In this document: positions 1 through 9,364 of the stretch, in pieces
How positions within the stretch are numbered: the first letter of the stretch is position 1
How the letters are laid out: each line of letters begins with the position of its first letter
From: Heterorhizobium halophytocola
GTDB taxonomy: Bacteria; Pseudomonadota; Alphaproteobacteria; Rhizobiales; Rhizobiaceae
DNA length: 64,000 bases
Direction of reading: 5' to 3'
Assembly: GCF_017873095.1 (NCBI RefSeq)
Contig: NZ_JAGGJU010000015.1
Coordinates: forward strand, 62,001-126,000
The notes under the pieces: model-generated
Database searches by the model: none
What the model saw: only the letters and a program-made list of their open reading frames with translations
Told to the model about the DNA's origin: nothing
Position numbers and translations under genes: made by a program

Positions 1-1190
1 TGTCCGGCATGAATGGCCAGGCGAACATGCTCAGCACGGTCGCTGACAACATCGCGAACTCCAGCACCACCGGCTACAAGAAGGCCTCGGTGCAGTTCTC
101 CTCCATGGTGCTCCCGAGCACGTCGGGTACCTACAATTCCGGCAGCATCGAGACCAAGGTGGCCTACGGCATCTCGCAGCAGGGTTCGCTTTCCTACACC
201 TCGTCGGACACCGACCTTGCGATCAACGGCGACGGTTTCTTCATCGTCAACAACGGCGACGGCTCGAACTACCTGACCCGCGCCGGTTCCTTCACCATCC
301 AGGACGACGGCACGCTGCAGAATGCCTCCGGCTACACGCTGATGGGCTACGAATATTCGTCGACCGAAGATCCGACGATCGTCGTCAACGGTTACGACGG
401 CCTGAGCCCGATCGATCTGTCCGGTCTGGGCATCTCGGCGACCGCCTCGACCACCGGATCGCTGGTCAGCAACCTGCCGTCGACCGAGCCGGACGGCTTC
501 AGCCAGTCGACCTCGCTGGTTGCCTATGACAGCCAGGGCAACAGCCGCCTGCTGACCTTCACCTATACCAAGACGGCCGACAACGAATGGTCGGTCGAAG
601 CCAGCTATGACGACGAAGGCACGCCGGTCCAGGTGCTGGCGCCGACGACGCTGACCTTCGATGTCGACGGCACGCTGATCAGCCCCGATCCGGCCGAACT
701 GGTCACCGACTCGATCGACTCGACCGTTCTCGACGGCGCGGAACTGCCGCAGCTGACGATCGATCTCGGCAACACCACGCAGCTCGCTTCCGACTTCGCG
801 GTCACCACCGGCGAAGTCGACGGCAACGCGGCCTCGGCCGTCAGCGGTTACGACATCGACTCCGACGGTATCGTCTCGGTGATCTACGAGAACGGCGACG
901 TCGTGCCGACCTATCGTATCGCCATGGCCAACGTGCAGAGCCCGAACAACCTGACGGTCGAATCGGGCAACCTCTACAGCCAGAGCAGCACCTCGGGCGT
1001 CGTGGTCCTCGGTTATGCCGGCTCCAGCGGCTTCGGCGAAATCATCTCCGGCGCGCTCGAGGACTCCACCGTCGATACCGCGACCGAACTGACCAACATG
1101 ATCGCCGCGCAGCGCAACTACACGGCAAACTCCAAGGTCTTCCAGACGGGGTCGGAACTTCTCGACACCCTGGTGAACCTGAAACGGTAA
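1..1190 (+). CDS. flgE: Flagellar hook protein FlgE (5' end outside window)
   Basis: Subunit of the extracellular flagellar hook that joins the rod to the filament. The reading frame is already open at base 3, and the usual start should lie about a dozen codons upstream of the window. Visible at the N-terminus is the rod/hook signature with VADNIANSSTTGYKK; the C-terminus carries LTNMIAAQRNYTANSK, typical of the FlgE/F/G family, and the middle is the variable, Asp/Thr/Ser-rich hook domain. About 393 residues are seen, close to rhizobial FlgE length. It is the first visible gene of a long flagellar operon and is followed by flgK after 27 bases. Confidence 0.96.
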   Translation, partial: SGMNGQANMLSTVADNIANSSTTGYKKASVQFSSMVLPSTSGTYNSGSIETKVAYGISQQGSLSYTSSDTDLAINGDGFFIVNNGDGSNYLTRAGSFTIQDDGTLQNASGYTLMGYEYSSTEDPTIVVNGYDGLSPIDLSGLGISATASTTGSLVSNLPSTEPDGFSQSTSLVAYDSQGNSRLLTFTYTKTADNEWSVEASYDDEGTPVQVLAPTTLTFDVDGTLISPDPAELVTDSIDSTVLDGAELPQLTIDLGNTTQLASDFAVTTGEVDGNAASAVSGYDIDSDGIVSVIYENGDVVPTYRIAMANVQSPNNLTVESGNLYSQSSTSGVVVLGYAGSSGFGEIISGALEDSTVDTATELTNMIAAQRNYTANSKVFQTGSELLDTLVNLKR

Positions 1191-1217
1191 GTAATCTCTT
1201 ACGCTTAGGATGATCCT

Positions 1218-2666
1218 ATGACGCTTACGTCTGCCATGAATTCCGCGAAAAGCGTATTCTCCAACACGGGCGAGCAATCGCAGATCGTGTCGAAGAACAT
1301 CGCCAACGCCGGAAACACGAACTATGTTAAGCGTTATACGAATGTCGCAACGACCACGGACGGAGCGACCGTTGTTTCCATCGGTCGCTCCGAAGACCTG
1401 ATCCTGCAAAAGCAGCTTTTGACGACGACGTCCGACAGCGCTGGCCAGGATGCCCTGCTCGACGGCCTCGAACGCCTGAAATCGGTGCTCGGCGGCAATG
1501 ACTACGAGCTGTCGCCCTCGACCTACATGGCGCAGTTCTACAACGACCTGCAGGCCTATGCGGCAAAGCCCGGCGAACTGTCGCTGGCCCAGACCGCGAT
1601 CTCGTCCGCCCAGGACGTCGCCAATTCGCTGAACAAGGTCACGGGCTCCGTTCAGGATGTGCGCGAGCAGGCCGACCTCGACATTTCCAATGCGGTCACG
1701 AACCTCAATTCCCTGCTGGCCAACCTGCAGAAGGTCAACGACAAGATCGTTTCGCTGACGGCGACCGGTGGCGATCCGAACGACTATCTCGATCAGCGCG
1801 ACACCATTGTCAGCCAGATCTCGAGCATTATCGGCGTCACGGTACAGACCCGCGACAACAACGACATGGTGCTCTATACCTCGGACGGCACGACGCTGTT
1901 CGAAAGCATTCCGCGCAATGTCACCTTCCAGGCCAAGACCACCTATGACGGGGCGACCACCGGCAATTCTGTCTATATCGACGGGACCGCGGTCAAGTTC
2001 GGCGTCGGCGGCGATACCTCGGCCCAGGGCACCATCGCGGCCAATCTTCAGCTGCGCGACGAGATCGCGCCGACCTTCCAGAGCCAGCTCGATGAAGTCG
2101 CGCGCGGCCTGATCACCGTCTTCGACGATTCCGGCGTGCCCGGTCTGTTTGCCTGGTCCGATCCGTCCAACGGCGTGACCATGCCCGGCGACCCGCTGCC
2201 AGCCGGCACCGTCTATCCCGGCCTTGCCGGCCTGATCACCGTGAATCCGGACTATGTCAGCGCCCAGGGTGGCGATCCGACCCGTCTTCGCGACGGCAAT
2301 TCGGTCGACATGAACCCGGACGACAGCGCCGGCTATACCGGCCTGTTGACAACCTACATGGACGGCATGACATCGGACATGACGTTCGATCCGGACAGCG
2401 AACTCGACGACAGCACCAGCCTGTTGAACTACGCCACCGACTCGGTCGGCTGGCTCGAGGAATACCGTTCGAACGCCAGTTCGGCTTCCGAAAAGAAGAC
2501 TGCAATGCTGCAGCGTTCCCAGGAAGCCTATAGCAGCCAGACGGGTGTCAGCCTCGACGAGGAACTGGCGTTGCTGCTCGACATCGAGCAGTCCTACAAG
2601 GCTGCGAGCAAACTCTTGAGCACTGTCGATGAAATGATGCAGGCTCTGCTGACGGCTACGGGGTAA
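1218..2666 (+). CDS. flgK: Flagellar hook-associated protein 1 FlgK
   Basis: First hook-filament junction protein. 482 residues, starting MTLTSAMNSAKS at an ATG. The N-terminal rod/hook motif (SKNIANAGNTNYVKR, about residues 23-40) and the C-terminal helix (DEELALLLDIEQSYKAAS) are the two conserved ends that form the coiled-coil core in FlgK and FlgE-like proteins. A large variable middle is shared with alphaproteobacterial FlgK. The stop is 3 bases before the flgL start, so the two are translated from one message. Confidence 0.96.
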   Translation: MTLTSAMNSAKSVFSNTGEQSQIVSKNIANAGNTNYVKRYTNVATTTDGATVVSIGRSEDLILQKQLLTTTSDSAGQDALLDGLERLKSVLGGNDYELSPSTYMAQFYNDLQAYAAKPGELSLAQTAISSAQDVANSLNKVTGSVQDVREQADLDISNAVTNLNSLLANLQKVNDKIVSLTATGGDPNDYLDQRDTIVSQISSIIGVTVQTRDNNDMVLYTSDGTTLFESIPRNVTFQAKTTYDGATTGNSVYIDGTAVKFGVGGDTSAQGTIAANLQLRDEIAPTFQSQLDEVARGLITVFDDSGVPGLFAWSDPSNGVTMPGDPLPAGTVYPGLAGLITVNPDYVSAQGGDPTRLRDGNSVDMNPDDSAGYTGLLTTYMDGMTSDMTFDPDSELDDSTSLLNYATDSVGWLEEYRSNASSASEKKTAMLQRSQEAYSSQTGVSLDEELALLLDIEQSYKAASKLLSTVDEMMQALLTATG

Positions 2667-2669
2667 GTC

Positions 2670-3719
2670 ATGAAGACATCCAACGTTTCCAATCTTTCCA
2701 TTCAGAATTCGATGCGCCTGACCATTCTGCAGGCGCAGAGCGAATTGCTGAAAAGCCAGACGGAAGTGTCCACCGGTCAATATGCCGACGTGGGCTCGGA
2801 ACTCGGCTCGCGTACCTCGCTGTCGCTCGACCTGACGCGCGAAGGCATGCGGCTGCAGTCGCTCGTCGACACCAATGCCATCGCCACCCAGCGGCTGGAA
2901 TCCTCGCAGGAAGCGATGACCAGCATGTCGACCTCGGCGCAGAGCATGATGGATTCGCTGGTCGCCCTGAAGGGCAGCAACGACCAGTCCAACCTCGATG
3001 TGGCGGCCCAGTCGGCGACCAATGCCTTCGACAGCTTCCTCAGCATGGCCAATACCTCGGTCAGCGGCGAATATCTGTTTGCCGGGATCAACAGCGACGT
3101 CCAGCCGCTCACCGACATGGACACCTTCATGGGCGACTTCGAAACCGCCTTCCAGGGCTATTTCGGCTTCCCGTCCACCGATGAAGCCCAGACCGGCGCG
3201 ATCACCGCGACGCAGATGGACGACTTCATTACCAACACGGTTAAGCCGATGTTTATGGACCCGGGCGGCGCCTGGGACACCGACTGGTCGACGGCGACCG
3301 ACGACGAAATGATGTCGCGGATCAGCCAGAGCGAGACGGTCCAGACCTCGACCAGCGCCAATGCGACGGGCATGCGTGCCTTCGCGTTCGCAGCCGTACT
3401 GTCCAAGGGATTACTTGGACTTACCATCCAGGAAGACGTGCGCAGCGTCGTCTCCGACAAGGCGATCGAAGCAACCGGCGTGGCGATTTCGGGCATCGAC
3501 AATGAGCGTACGCAGCTTGGTCTGTCGCAGGAGCGCGTCGAAGCGGCCAATTCCTCGCTGCAGATCCAGCACGACATCATCGAAACCAACTTTACCTCGA
3601 TGGTCGAGGTCGATGCTTACGAGGCGTCGACGAAAGTTAACAATCTTTTGTCTCTCGTCGAGGCATCATACACGCTGACCGCAAAGATCCAGCAGTTAAG
3701 CCTAGTAAACTACCTTTGA
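2670..3719 (+). CDS. flgL: Flagellar hook-associated protein 3 FlgL
   Basis: Second hook-filament junction protein, of the flagellin-like family. 349 residues. The N-terminus (SNLSIQNSMRLTILQAQSELLKSQTEVSTGQ) has the flagellin-like D0/D1 helix and the C-terminus (YEASTKVNNLLSLVEASYTL) is the matching helix. Its position directly after flgK and the heptad-like termini make the assignment firm. It is followed after 36 bases by flaF. Confidence 0.95.
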   Translation: MKTSNVSNLSIQNSMRLTILQAQSELLKSQTEVSTGQYADVGSELGSRTSLSLDLTREGMRLQSLVDTNAIATQRLESSQEAMTSMSTSAQSMMDSLVALKGSNDQSNLDVAAQSATNAFDSFLSMANTSVSGEYLFAGINSDVQPLTDMDTFMGDFETAFQGYFGFPSTDEAQTGAITATQMDDFITNTVKPMFMDPGGAWDTDWSTATDDEMMSRISQSETVQTSTSANATGMRAFAFAAVLSKGLLGLTIQEDVRSVVSDKAIEATGVAISGIDNERTQLGLSQERVEAANSSLQIQHDIIETNFTSMVEVDAYEASTKVNNLLSLVEASYTLTAKIQQLSLVNYL

Positions 3720-3755
3720 TGAACAGAGGCAGGCAGCGAAATGAAGGACGACTAG

Positions 3756-4103
3756 ATGTACCAGTTCTCATATGCCGAGATCATGGAGGATGGGGTCGCG
3801 GATGCCAAGGACCGGGAGCGTCAGGCACTCACTCGCTCGATGGAGTTGTTGACGACCGCAAGGGACGAGCGCGCGTATTCGCGCGACGCCATTGAGGCCC
3901 TGTTCTACACGCGCCGCGTCTGGGTCCGCTTCATCGAGGACCTCCGGCATCCGGAAAACCAGCTCGACGCCGAGCTCAGAGCCAATCTGATCTCGATTGC
4001 CATATGGATTCTCAAGGAGTGCGATCGCATTCGCCGACGCGAATCGACGAACTACCAGGGGATCATCGACGTGACCACCATCATCAGGGATGGACTGAAA
4101 TGA
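3756..4103 (+). CDS. flaF: Flagellin biosynthesis regulator FlaF
   Basis: 115-residue cytoplasmic protein of the FlaF family, found in alphaproteobacteria and required for normal flagellin production, acting opposite to FlbT. The family pattern is clear: YxxA near the N-terminus, then LFYTRRVWVRFIEDL and LRANLISIAIWILKECDRI. The stop codon overlaps the flbT start in an ATGA arrangement at 4100-4103, so the two regulators are translationally coupled. Both sit between hook-junction genes and flgD, as in other rhizobia. Confidence 0.93.
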   Translation: MYQFSYAEIMEDGVADAKDRERQALTRSMELLTTARDERAYSRDAIEALFYTRRVWVRFIEDLRHPENQLDAELRANLISIAIWILKECDRIRRRESTNYQGIIDVTTIIRDGLK

Positions 4104-4549
4104 AGAGCACTTTGCGCATCTCGCTGAAATCCGGCGAACGTATTTTCATCAACGGGGCGGTTCTGCGTGTCGACCGCAAGGTGTCGCTGGAATTTCTCAA
4201 CGACGTCACCTTCCTGCTGGAGAACCATGTTCTGCAGCCGGAACAGGCGACCACGCCGTTGCGTCAGCTCTATTTCATCGCCCAGATGATGCTGATCAAT
4301 CCCGACGGCAAGGAACAGTCGATGCTGATGTTCCGCAAGTCGATCACCATGCTTCTGTCGTGCTTCCGCAATGAGGAAGTTCTGGCCGAACTGAAGCGGA
4401 TCGACGGCATGGTCGCATCCGGCCGGCCGTTCGACGCCCTGAAGGCGATCCGCGCCCTCTATCCGATCGAGGACCGTATCCTGAACAACCAGGAAATGGC
4501 GCCCGCGACGGTCGAACAGATCAGCAAGGAGATGGCTCCGTGGCGGTAG
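4100..4549 (+). CDS. flbT: Flagellin mRNA translational repressor FlbT
   Basis: 149 residues starting MKSTLRISLKSGERIFINGAVLRVDRK. FlbT family proteins bind the flagellin transcript leader and couple filament synthesis to hook completion (shown in Caulobacter). The ATG at 4100 is chosen over an upstream in-frame ATG at 4004 because it overlaps the flaF stop and matches the family N-terminus; the extra 32 upstream residues would only be flaF read out of frame. The 3' end overlaps the GTG start of flgD by 10 bases. Confidence 0.93.
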   Translation: MKSTLRISLKSGERIFINGAVLRVDRKVSLEFLNDVTFLLENHVLQPEQATTPLRQLYFIAQMMLINPDGKEQSMLMFRKSITMLLSCFRNEEVLAELKRIDGMVASGRPFDALKAIRALYPIEDRILNNQEMAPATVEQISKEMAPWR

Positions 4550-5019
4550 ACAGTGTAGCCTCGACAACCTCGGCGACCGCCAAGTCGTCGCAGACCTCGG
4601 CGATGAGCGCATCGCTCGACTACGACGATTTCCTGCAGCTGCTCATCGCGCAGATGAAGAACCAGGACCCGACCGATCCGATGGATGCGAGCGAGCAGGT
4701 CGCCCAGCTCGCGACCTTCTCCCAGGTCGAGCAGGCGATCCAGACGAACTCCTACCTGGAGAGCCTGATCGCGTCCAACGCGCTCGACATCGCGTCCGAC
4801 TATGTCGGCAAGACGATCACCAGCGCCGACGGCAATACCAGCGGCACGATCGCGGCGGTCAAGGTCTACAGTGACGCCATGGTGGCGACGACGACGGCCG
4901 GCGACAAGATCACCATCGATGTCGGTGTCACGATCGGGTCTCCCGGGACAGCCTCGACCGGCGACAGCACGGATACGTCCGACAGCTCTGACACCGACAG
5001 CTCCGATACCGCGAGCTGA
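4540..5019 (+). CDS. flgD: Flagellar hook cap / assembly protein FlgD
   Basis: Hook scaffolding cap needed for polymerisation of FlgE. 159 residues with a GTG start that overlaps the end of flbT. The diagnostic segment DYDDFLQLLIAQMKNQDPTDPMD (about residues 26-49) is present. The protein is short compared with enteric FlgD (about 230 residues); it ends in a low-complexity Ser/Thr/Asp tail instead of a full C-terminal Ig-like domain. Rhizobial FlgD proteins are generally short, so this is probably normal. Confidence 0.93.
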   Translation: MAVDSVASTTSATAKSSQTSAMSASLDYDDFLQLLIAQMKNQDPTDPMDASEQVAQLATFSQVEQAIQTNSYLESLIASNALDIASDYVGKTITSADGNTSGTIAAVKVYSDAMVATTTAGDKITIDVGVTIGSPGTASTGDSTDTSDSSDTDSSDTAS

Positions 5020-5063
5020 ACCGGCGTCTGGACCCCGGTGGTCGGCGATGCTAGGCCTTTTGA

Positions 5064-5087
5064 GGCGACCGAACTGAGTCGGTCGCC
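5064..5087 (+). other. Intra-operon hairpin between flgD and fliQ
   Basis: Perfect 9-base inverted repeat GGCGACCGA / TCGGTCGCC with a 6-base loop, 45 bases after the flgD stop and 24 bases before the fliQ GTG start. There is no T-run, so it is unlikely to be an ordinary intrinsic terminator. It may mark an mRNA processing or stability boundary within the flagellar operon. Confidence 0.6.
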
Positions 5088-5111
5088 GACGATTCCCTGG
5101 AGTATCCGACA

Positions 5112-5378
5112 GTGAACGAGGCAGACGCTCTCGACATCATGCAGGCGGCGATCTGGACCGTGCTGGTCGCAGCCGGCCCGGCGGTTCTCGCCGCCATGAT
5201 CGTCGGTGTCACCATCGCGCTGATCCAGGCGCTGACCCAGGTTCAGGAAATGACCCTGACCTTCGTGCCGAAGATCCTGGCGATCCTGGTTGCCGTCGGC
5301 GTCTCCGCCCCCTTTATCGGCGGGCAGATCTCCCTCTTTGCCAATCTGGTCTTCTCCCGCGTCCAGTCCGGATTCTGA
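5112..5378 (+). CDS. fliQ: Flagellar export apparatus protein FliQ
   Basis: 88-residue inner membrane component of the flagellar type III export gate. Two hydrophobic helices are visible (about residues 15-40 and 52-75) and the family core VGVTIALIQALTQVQEMTLTFVPK is intact. The GTG start at 5112 gives the expected FliQ length. It precedes flhA and fliR, its partners in the export gate. Confidence 0.95.
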   Translation: MNEADALDIMQAAIWTVLVAAGPAVLAAMIVGVTIALIQALTQVQEMTLTFVPKILAILVAVGVSAPFIGGQISLFANLVFSRVQSGF

Positions 5379-5491
5379 CCGGGGCAGGGCGCGTCTGCCA
5401 CCCTCGCGCAAGCTTCGCCGTCTAGACCGGAGCGAATTAAGCGCGCGGAATGTGTCCGCTCGCCACCATCTCATGAAGAGACGGGACCAAA

Positions 5492-7579
5492 ATGGCGCAA
5501 CCTCCTGCAATCTCGCTGCCGAAAGGCACCTTCCAGGGACGGGACATCGGCTTTGCCCTCGGCATCGTCTCGATCCTGTGCATCCTGTTCCTGCCGATCC
5601 CGGCCTTCCTGATCGACATGGGCCTGGCGTTTTCGATCGCCTTTTCCGTCCTGATCCTGATGGTGTCGCTGTGGATCCAGCGGCCGCTCGATTTCTCCTC
5701 CTTCCCGACCGTCCTGCTGATCTCGACGATGATCCGCCTGTCGCTCAACATCGCGACGACGCGCGTCATCCTCTCGCATGGCTATGAGGGGCACGGCGCT
5801 GCCGGCAATGTCATCGCCGGGTTTTCCGGCCTCGTCATGTCGGGCGATTTCGTCATCGGTCTGATCGTCTTCATGATCCTGATCACGGTCAACTTCATCG
5901 TCATCACCAAGGGCGCCACGCGTATCGCCGAAGTCGGCGCCCGCTTCACCCTCGACGCCATCCCCGGCAAGCAGATGTCGATCGACGCCGACCTTTCGGC
6001 CGGCATCATCGACGAGAAGGAAGCCCAGCACCGCCGCAGCGAGCTCGAGCAGGAAAGCTCGTTCTTCGGCGCCATGGACGGTGCGTCCAAATTCGTCCGC
6101 GGCGATGCGATTGCCGGCCTGATCATCACCGCCATCAACATCTTCGGCGGTATCATCATCGGCTATTTCCGCCATGGCATGGCAGTCGGCGAAGCGGCCG
6201 ACGTCTTCGTCAAGCTGTCGGTCGGTGACGGTATCGTCACCCAGGTTCCGGCCCTGATCGTCTCGCTCGCTGCCGGCCTTCTGGTGTCGCGTGGCGGCAC
6301 GATCGGCTCGACCGACCAGGCCGTCGTCAACCAGCTTTCCGGCTATCCGCGCGCCCTGATGGTCGCCTCGGTGCTGATGGGCCTGCTGGCCCTGATGCCC
6401 GGCCTTCCGGTCGTGCCGTTCACCGTGCTCGGCGGCATCATGGCCTTCGGCAGCTGGTTCATTCCCCGCCAGCTCGCGGCCGAAAACAAGGTCAAGCGTG
6501 AGGCCGAGGAAAAGAAGGTCATCCAGAGCAAGGAGGCGGAAAAGGACTCCGTCAAGAACGTGCTGAAGACCTCCGAGATCGAGCTTGCGCTCGGCAAGCA
6601 GGTCTCCACCCGCCTGCTCGGCGCCCACCAGGAGCTCGCCTTCCGCGTCGGCAAGATGCGCAAGAAATTCGCCACCCAGTATGGTTTCGTAGTGCCGGAG
6701 ATCAAGGTCAGCGACGACATATCGATCCCGGAAAAGGGCTACCAGATCCGCATCCACGGCACCACGGTCGCCTCCAACCAGCTGCGCGTCGGCGAAGTGC
6801 TGGTCGTCACCGGTTCCGGCCGCAAGCCGAGCGTGCCGGGCGACGAGATCCGCGAACCCGCCTTCGGCATGCCGGCGGTGTCGATCCTCGAAACCTTCCA
6901 GGAAGACCTGAAGCGTGAGGGTTTCCACCCGATCGACAACGTCTCGGTGGTGCTGACACACCTGTCGGAAGTCATCCGCAACAATCTGCCGCAGCTTCTC
7001 TCCTACAAGGACGTGAAGATCCTGATCGACAGGCTCGATCCCGAATACAAGAAGCTTGCCGACGAGATCTGCTCGTCGCACATGTCCTATTCGGGGCTGC
7101 AGGCAGTGTTGAAGCTGCTGCTGGCCGAGCGCGTGTCGATCCGCAACCTGCATCTGATCCTCGAAGCGGTCGCCGAACTGGCGCCGCATGTGCGCAAGAC
7201 CGAGCAGATCGTCGAGCATGTGCGTGTGCGCATGAGCCAGCAGCTCTGCGGCGACCTTGCCGACAACGGCACGCTGCGCGTCCTGCGTCTCGGTCCCAAA
7301 TGGGACCTGATCTTCCACCAGGCGCTGAAGCGCGACCCGAAGGGCGAGATCATCGAATTCGACATCGATCCGCGGGCACTGGAAGAATTTTCCGAGCAGG
7401 CGAGCAAGGTCATTCGCGAATTCATGGACCGCGGTCTGCCCTTCGTACTTGTCACGTCGCCCGAAACGCGTTCCTATGTGCGGATGATTATCGAGCGTCT
7501 CTTCGCCACCCTGCCTGTGCTGTCCCATGTCGAACTGGCAAAGGGCATTGAGATCAAGATCCTGGGTTCCATTTCATGA
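5492..7579 (+). CDS. flhA: Flagellar export gate protein FlhA
   Basis: Large component of the flagellar type III secretion gate: an N-terminal membrane domain that uses proton motive force and a C-terminal cytoplasmic ring that docks export chaperones. 695 residues, typical for the family. The FHIPEP hallmark PLDFSSFPTVLLISTMIR lies around residues 66-85. About eight membrane segments occupy the first 330 residues, followed by a charged linker rich in Lys/Glu and the soluble domain. Its last codons overlap the fliR start (ATGA at 7576-7579), so the two are coupled. Confidence 0.97.
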   Translation: MAQPPAISLPKGTFQGRDIGFALGIVSILCILFLPIPAFLIDMGLAFSIAFSVLILMVSLWIQRPLDFSSFPTVLLISTMIRLSLNIATTRVILSHGYEGHGAAGNVIAGFSGLVMSGDFVIGLIVFMILITVNFIVITKGATRIAEVGARFTLDAIPGKQMSIDADLSAGIIDEKEAQHRRSELEQESSFFGAMDGASKFVRGDAIAGLIITAINIFGGIIIGYFRHGMAVGEAADVFVKLSVGDGIVTQVPALIVSLAAGLLVSRGGTIGSTDQAVVNQLSGYPRALMVASVLMGLLALMPGLPVVPFTVLGGIMAFGSWFIPRQLAAENKVKREAEEKKVIQSKEAEKDSVKNVLKTSEIELALGKQVSTRLLGAHQELAFRVGKMRKKFATQYGFVVPEIKVSDDISIPEKGYQIRIHGTTVASNQLRVGEVLVVTGSGRKPSVPGDEIREPAFGMPAVSILETFQEDLKREGFHPIDNVSVVLTHLSEVIRNNLPQLLSYKDVKILIDRLDPEYKKLADEICSSHMSYSGLQAVLKLLLAERVSIRNLHLILEAVAELAPHVRKTEQIVEHVRVRMSQQLCGDLADNGTLRVLRLGPKWDLIFHQALKRDPKGEIIEFDIDPRALEEFSEQASKVIREFMDRGLPFVLVTSPETRSYVRMIIERLFATLPVLSHVELAKGIEIKILGSIS

Positions 7580-8334
7580 TCAACGACCCCGAGGGGAGCG
7601 TTCTGGCCCTGTTCGTCGTCATCTGCCGGATCGGCGGATGCATGATGGCGATGCCGGGTCTCGCTTCCGCCAGGGTGCCGGTGCAGATCCGGCTTTTCGT
7701 TTCGGTGGCGGTCTCGCTCGCCATCCTGCCGGTCATGTGGAGCACCATCTATCCGCGCGTATCCGGCGGCGATCCGGCGATCTATGTCCAGCTGATCCTC
7801 GGCGAACTGGCGATCGGCGTGATGTTCGGCCTGATCGCCCGCTTCTATACGCTGGGCCTGCAATTTGCCGGAACGATGATCGCCATGTCGATCGGCTTTT
7901 CGGCGCCCGGCGCCGGCGACATCCTGGAAGACACGCCCGAAAGCCAGCTGACCAACATGATCAGCTTCGGCGGCCTGATGCTGCTGTTCATGATGGATTT
8001 CCATCACATCATGTTCCGCGCCATCATCGACAGCTATTCCGTCATGCCGCTCGGCGGCATGCCGGATTCGCAAAAGATGCTGATCTCGCTCACCGACACG
8101 CTGCGCGACACCTTCATGATCATGCTGCGGCTGGCGAGCCCCTTCCTGCTGTTCGGGCTGATGTTCAATGTCTCGATCGGCCTGATCAACAAGCTGGCGC
8201 CGCAGATCCCGATCTACTTCATCTCCACGCCCTATCTGCTGATGGGCGGGCTCTTCCTGCTCTATCTGTCGATCGCGGCGCTCGTCCGGCAGTTTGCCGA
8301 CGCCTTCCCGTCAATCTTCCACGCGGGCGGGTGA
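7576..8334 (+). CDS. fliR: Flagellar export apparatus protein FliR
   Basis: Integral membrane export-gate protein of 252 residues with six hydrophobic segments. It shows family features such as LGELAIGVMFGLIARFYTLGLQFAG and SPFLLFGLMFNVSIGLINKLAPQI. Start overlaps the flhA stop by 4 bases. It is followed by an unassigned coiled-coil gene 4 bases downstream. Confidence 0.95.
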   Translation: MINDPEGSVLALFVVICRIGGCMMAMPGLASARVPVQIRLFVSVAVSLAILPVMWSTIYPRVSGGDPAIYVQLILGELAIGVMFGLIARFYTLGLQFAGTMIAMSIGFSAPGAGDILEDTPESQLTNMISFGGLMLLFMMDFHHIMFRAIIDSYSVMPLGGMPDSQKMLISLTDTLRDTFMIMLRLASPFLLFGLMFNVSIGLINKLAPQIPIYFISTPYLLMGGLFLLYLSIAALVRQFADAFPSIFHAGG

Positions 8335-8338
8335 CGAC

Positions 8339-8752
8339 ATGGCCGGCAATGCCAAATCCGACAAGCTGAAACGTCTCGTCGCCGTCCAGCGGCATGTCGA
8401 GCGGATGGCCGAAAGCGACCTGGCGGCCACCACCCGCCAGCGCGACGAGGTCAGCGTCTCCATGGACAATGTGATGCTGGCGATCGGCTCGCTCGATCCG
8501 GTCCACCGGCTGTTCGCGCAAGGCTATGCCGACCGCTTCAACCGCCTCTCCAATGCCGACCTGCAGCTGGCTAATCTGCAGAAGATGCAGGAGATGAAGC
8601 TGCTGCGCGAGGGCGCCAAGGCGGACCGGTTGGAAGACAGCATGAAGGACGCCCGCGCGCACGAGCAGCGCGAGCGCGACGACGAGGCCGTACTCGACGT
8701 GGTCGACATGCGATACGCAACGCCAGCCTCCAGCAAGCTTCAAGAGCGATAG
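8339..8752 (+). CDS. Hypothetical coiled-coil protein of the flagellar operon (FliJ-like candidate)
   Basis: 137 residues beginning MAGNAKSDKLKRLVAVQRHVERMAE at the ATG 4 bases after the fliR stop; an in-frame upstream ATG at 8294 lies inside fliR and is rejected. The protein is almost entirely charged helix with Lys/Arg/Glu/Gln repeats and no membrane segment or signal peptide. Size, helical content and position next to export-gate genes fit a FliJ-type export stalk/chaperone-escort protein, but sequence alone does not prove it. A structure prediction showing a two-helix antiparallel coiled coil would support the FliJ idea. Confidence 0.8.
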   Translation: MAGNAKSDKLKRLVAVQRHVERMAESDLAATTRQRDEVSVSMDNVMLAIGSLDPVHRLFAQGYADRFNRLSNADLQLANLQKMQEMKLLREGAKADRLEDSMKDARAHEQRERDDEAVLDVVDMRYATPASSKLQER

Positions 8753-8781
8753 TCCTTCCACCGCAATTGGAGGACAGTTCT

Positions 8782-9339
8782 ATGGCCATCTCTCCCCCGA
8801 GTGACCTTATATTGGACGTGGTCCGAGCCGCCGATCCGACCGACGTGGCTGCCGCGCAGGAAAAAATGAAAGCCAACCGGGCCGCCTTTGCCGCTACCAG
8901 TCTGGCAGACAAGGGCAACGGCTTCGACAATGCCGTCTCCGTCTTGAACAGTGCTGCCAGCAAGGCCAAGCTCGATCAGGCCTCGCAGGCCGATACGGGC
9001 GAGGTGCCCAAGGTCTACAAGCAGTTCGAGGCCGTCATCCTGCAGAATTTCATCAAGGAAATGCTGCCCAAGGACAGTGAGGCCGTCTACGGCAAGGGCA
9101 ATGCCGGTGGCATCTGGAAGAGCATGATGGCCGAGCAGATCGGCAATGTCATGTCCGAGCGTGGCGGCGTCGGTATCGCCGACCAGATGTATTCCCAGGC
9201 CCTGGCCGCACACCGCAATGAAGGTGTCGTCTCCAGCAAGACCGACGAGGACAAACGCAACCTCGCCGTCAGCATGATTACCGATATCGAACGACGCACG
9301 TTCGGCCCATCGGCGACTGAATCAAAAGACCAATCCTAA
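8782..9339 (+). CDS. flgJ: FlgJ N-terminal-type rod-binding protein (CheL-like)
   Basis: 185 residues. The rod-binding domain of FlgJ is visible at about residues 80-145 (KVYKQFEAVILQNFIKEMLPK and later GIWKSMMAEQIGNVMSERGGVGIADQM). The C-terminal muramidase domain of enteric FlgJ is absent, as in other alphaproteobacteria, where the short form is often called CheL. The ATG at 8782 is preferred because GGAGG lies 8 bases upstream; the TTG at 8767 would overlap that site. Likely role: rod cap or scaffold in the periplasm. Confidence 0.9.
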   Translation: MAISPPSDLILDVVRAADPTDVAAAQEKMKANRAAFAATSLADKGNGFDNAVSVLNSAASKAKLDQASQADTGEVPKVYKQFEAVILQNFIKEMLPKDSEAVYGKGNAGGIWKSMMAEQIGNVMSERGGVGIADQMYSQALAAHRNEGVVSSKTDEDKRNLAVSMITDIERRTFGPSATESKDQS

Positions 9340-9364
9340 AACAAAGAACAGTTGAGAAGATCAC

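Noticed and set aside
5471..7528. Very long open frame on the minus strand across flhA
   Set aside because: Exact antisense of flhA; the product is His/Gln/Asp/Arg-rich low-complexity sequence typical of reverse reading of GC-rich genes.
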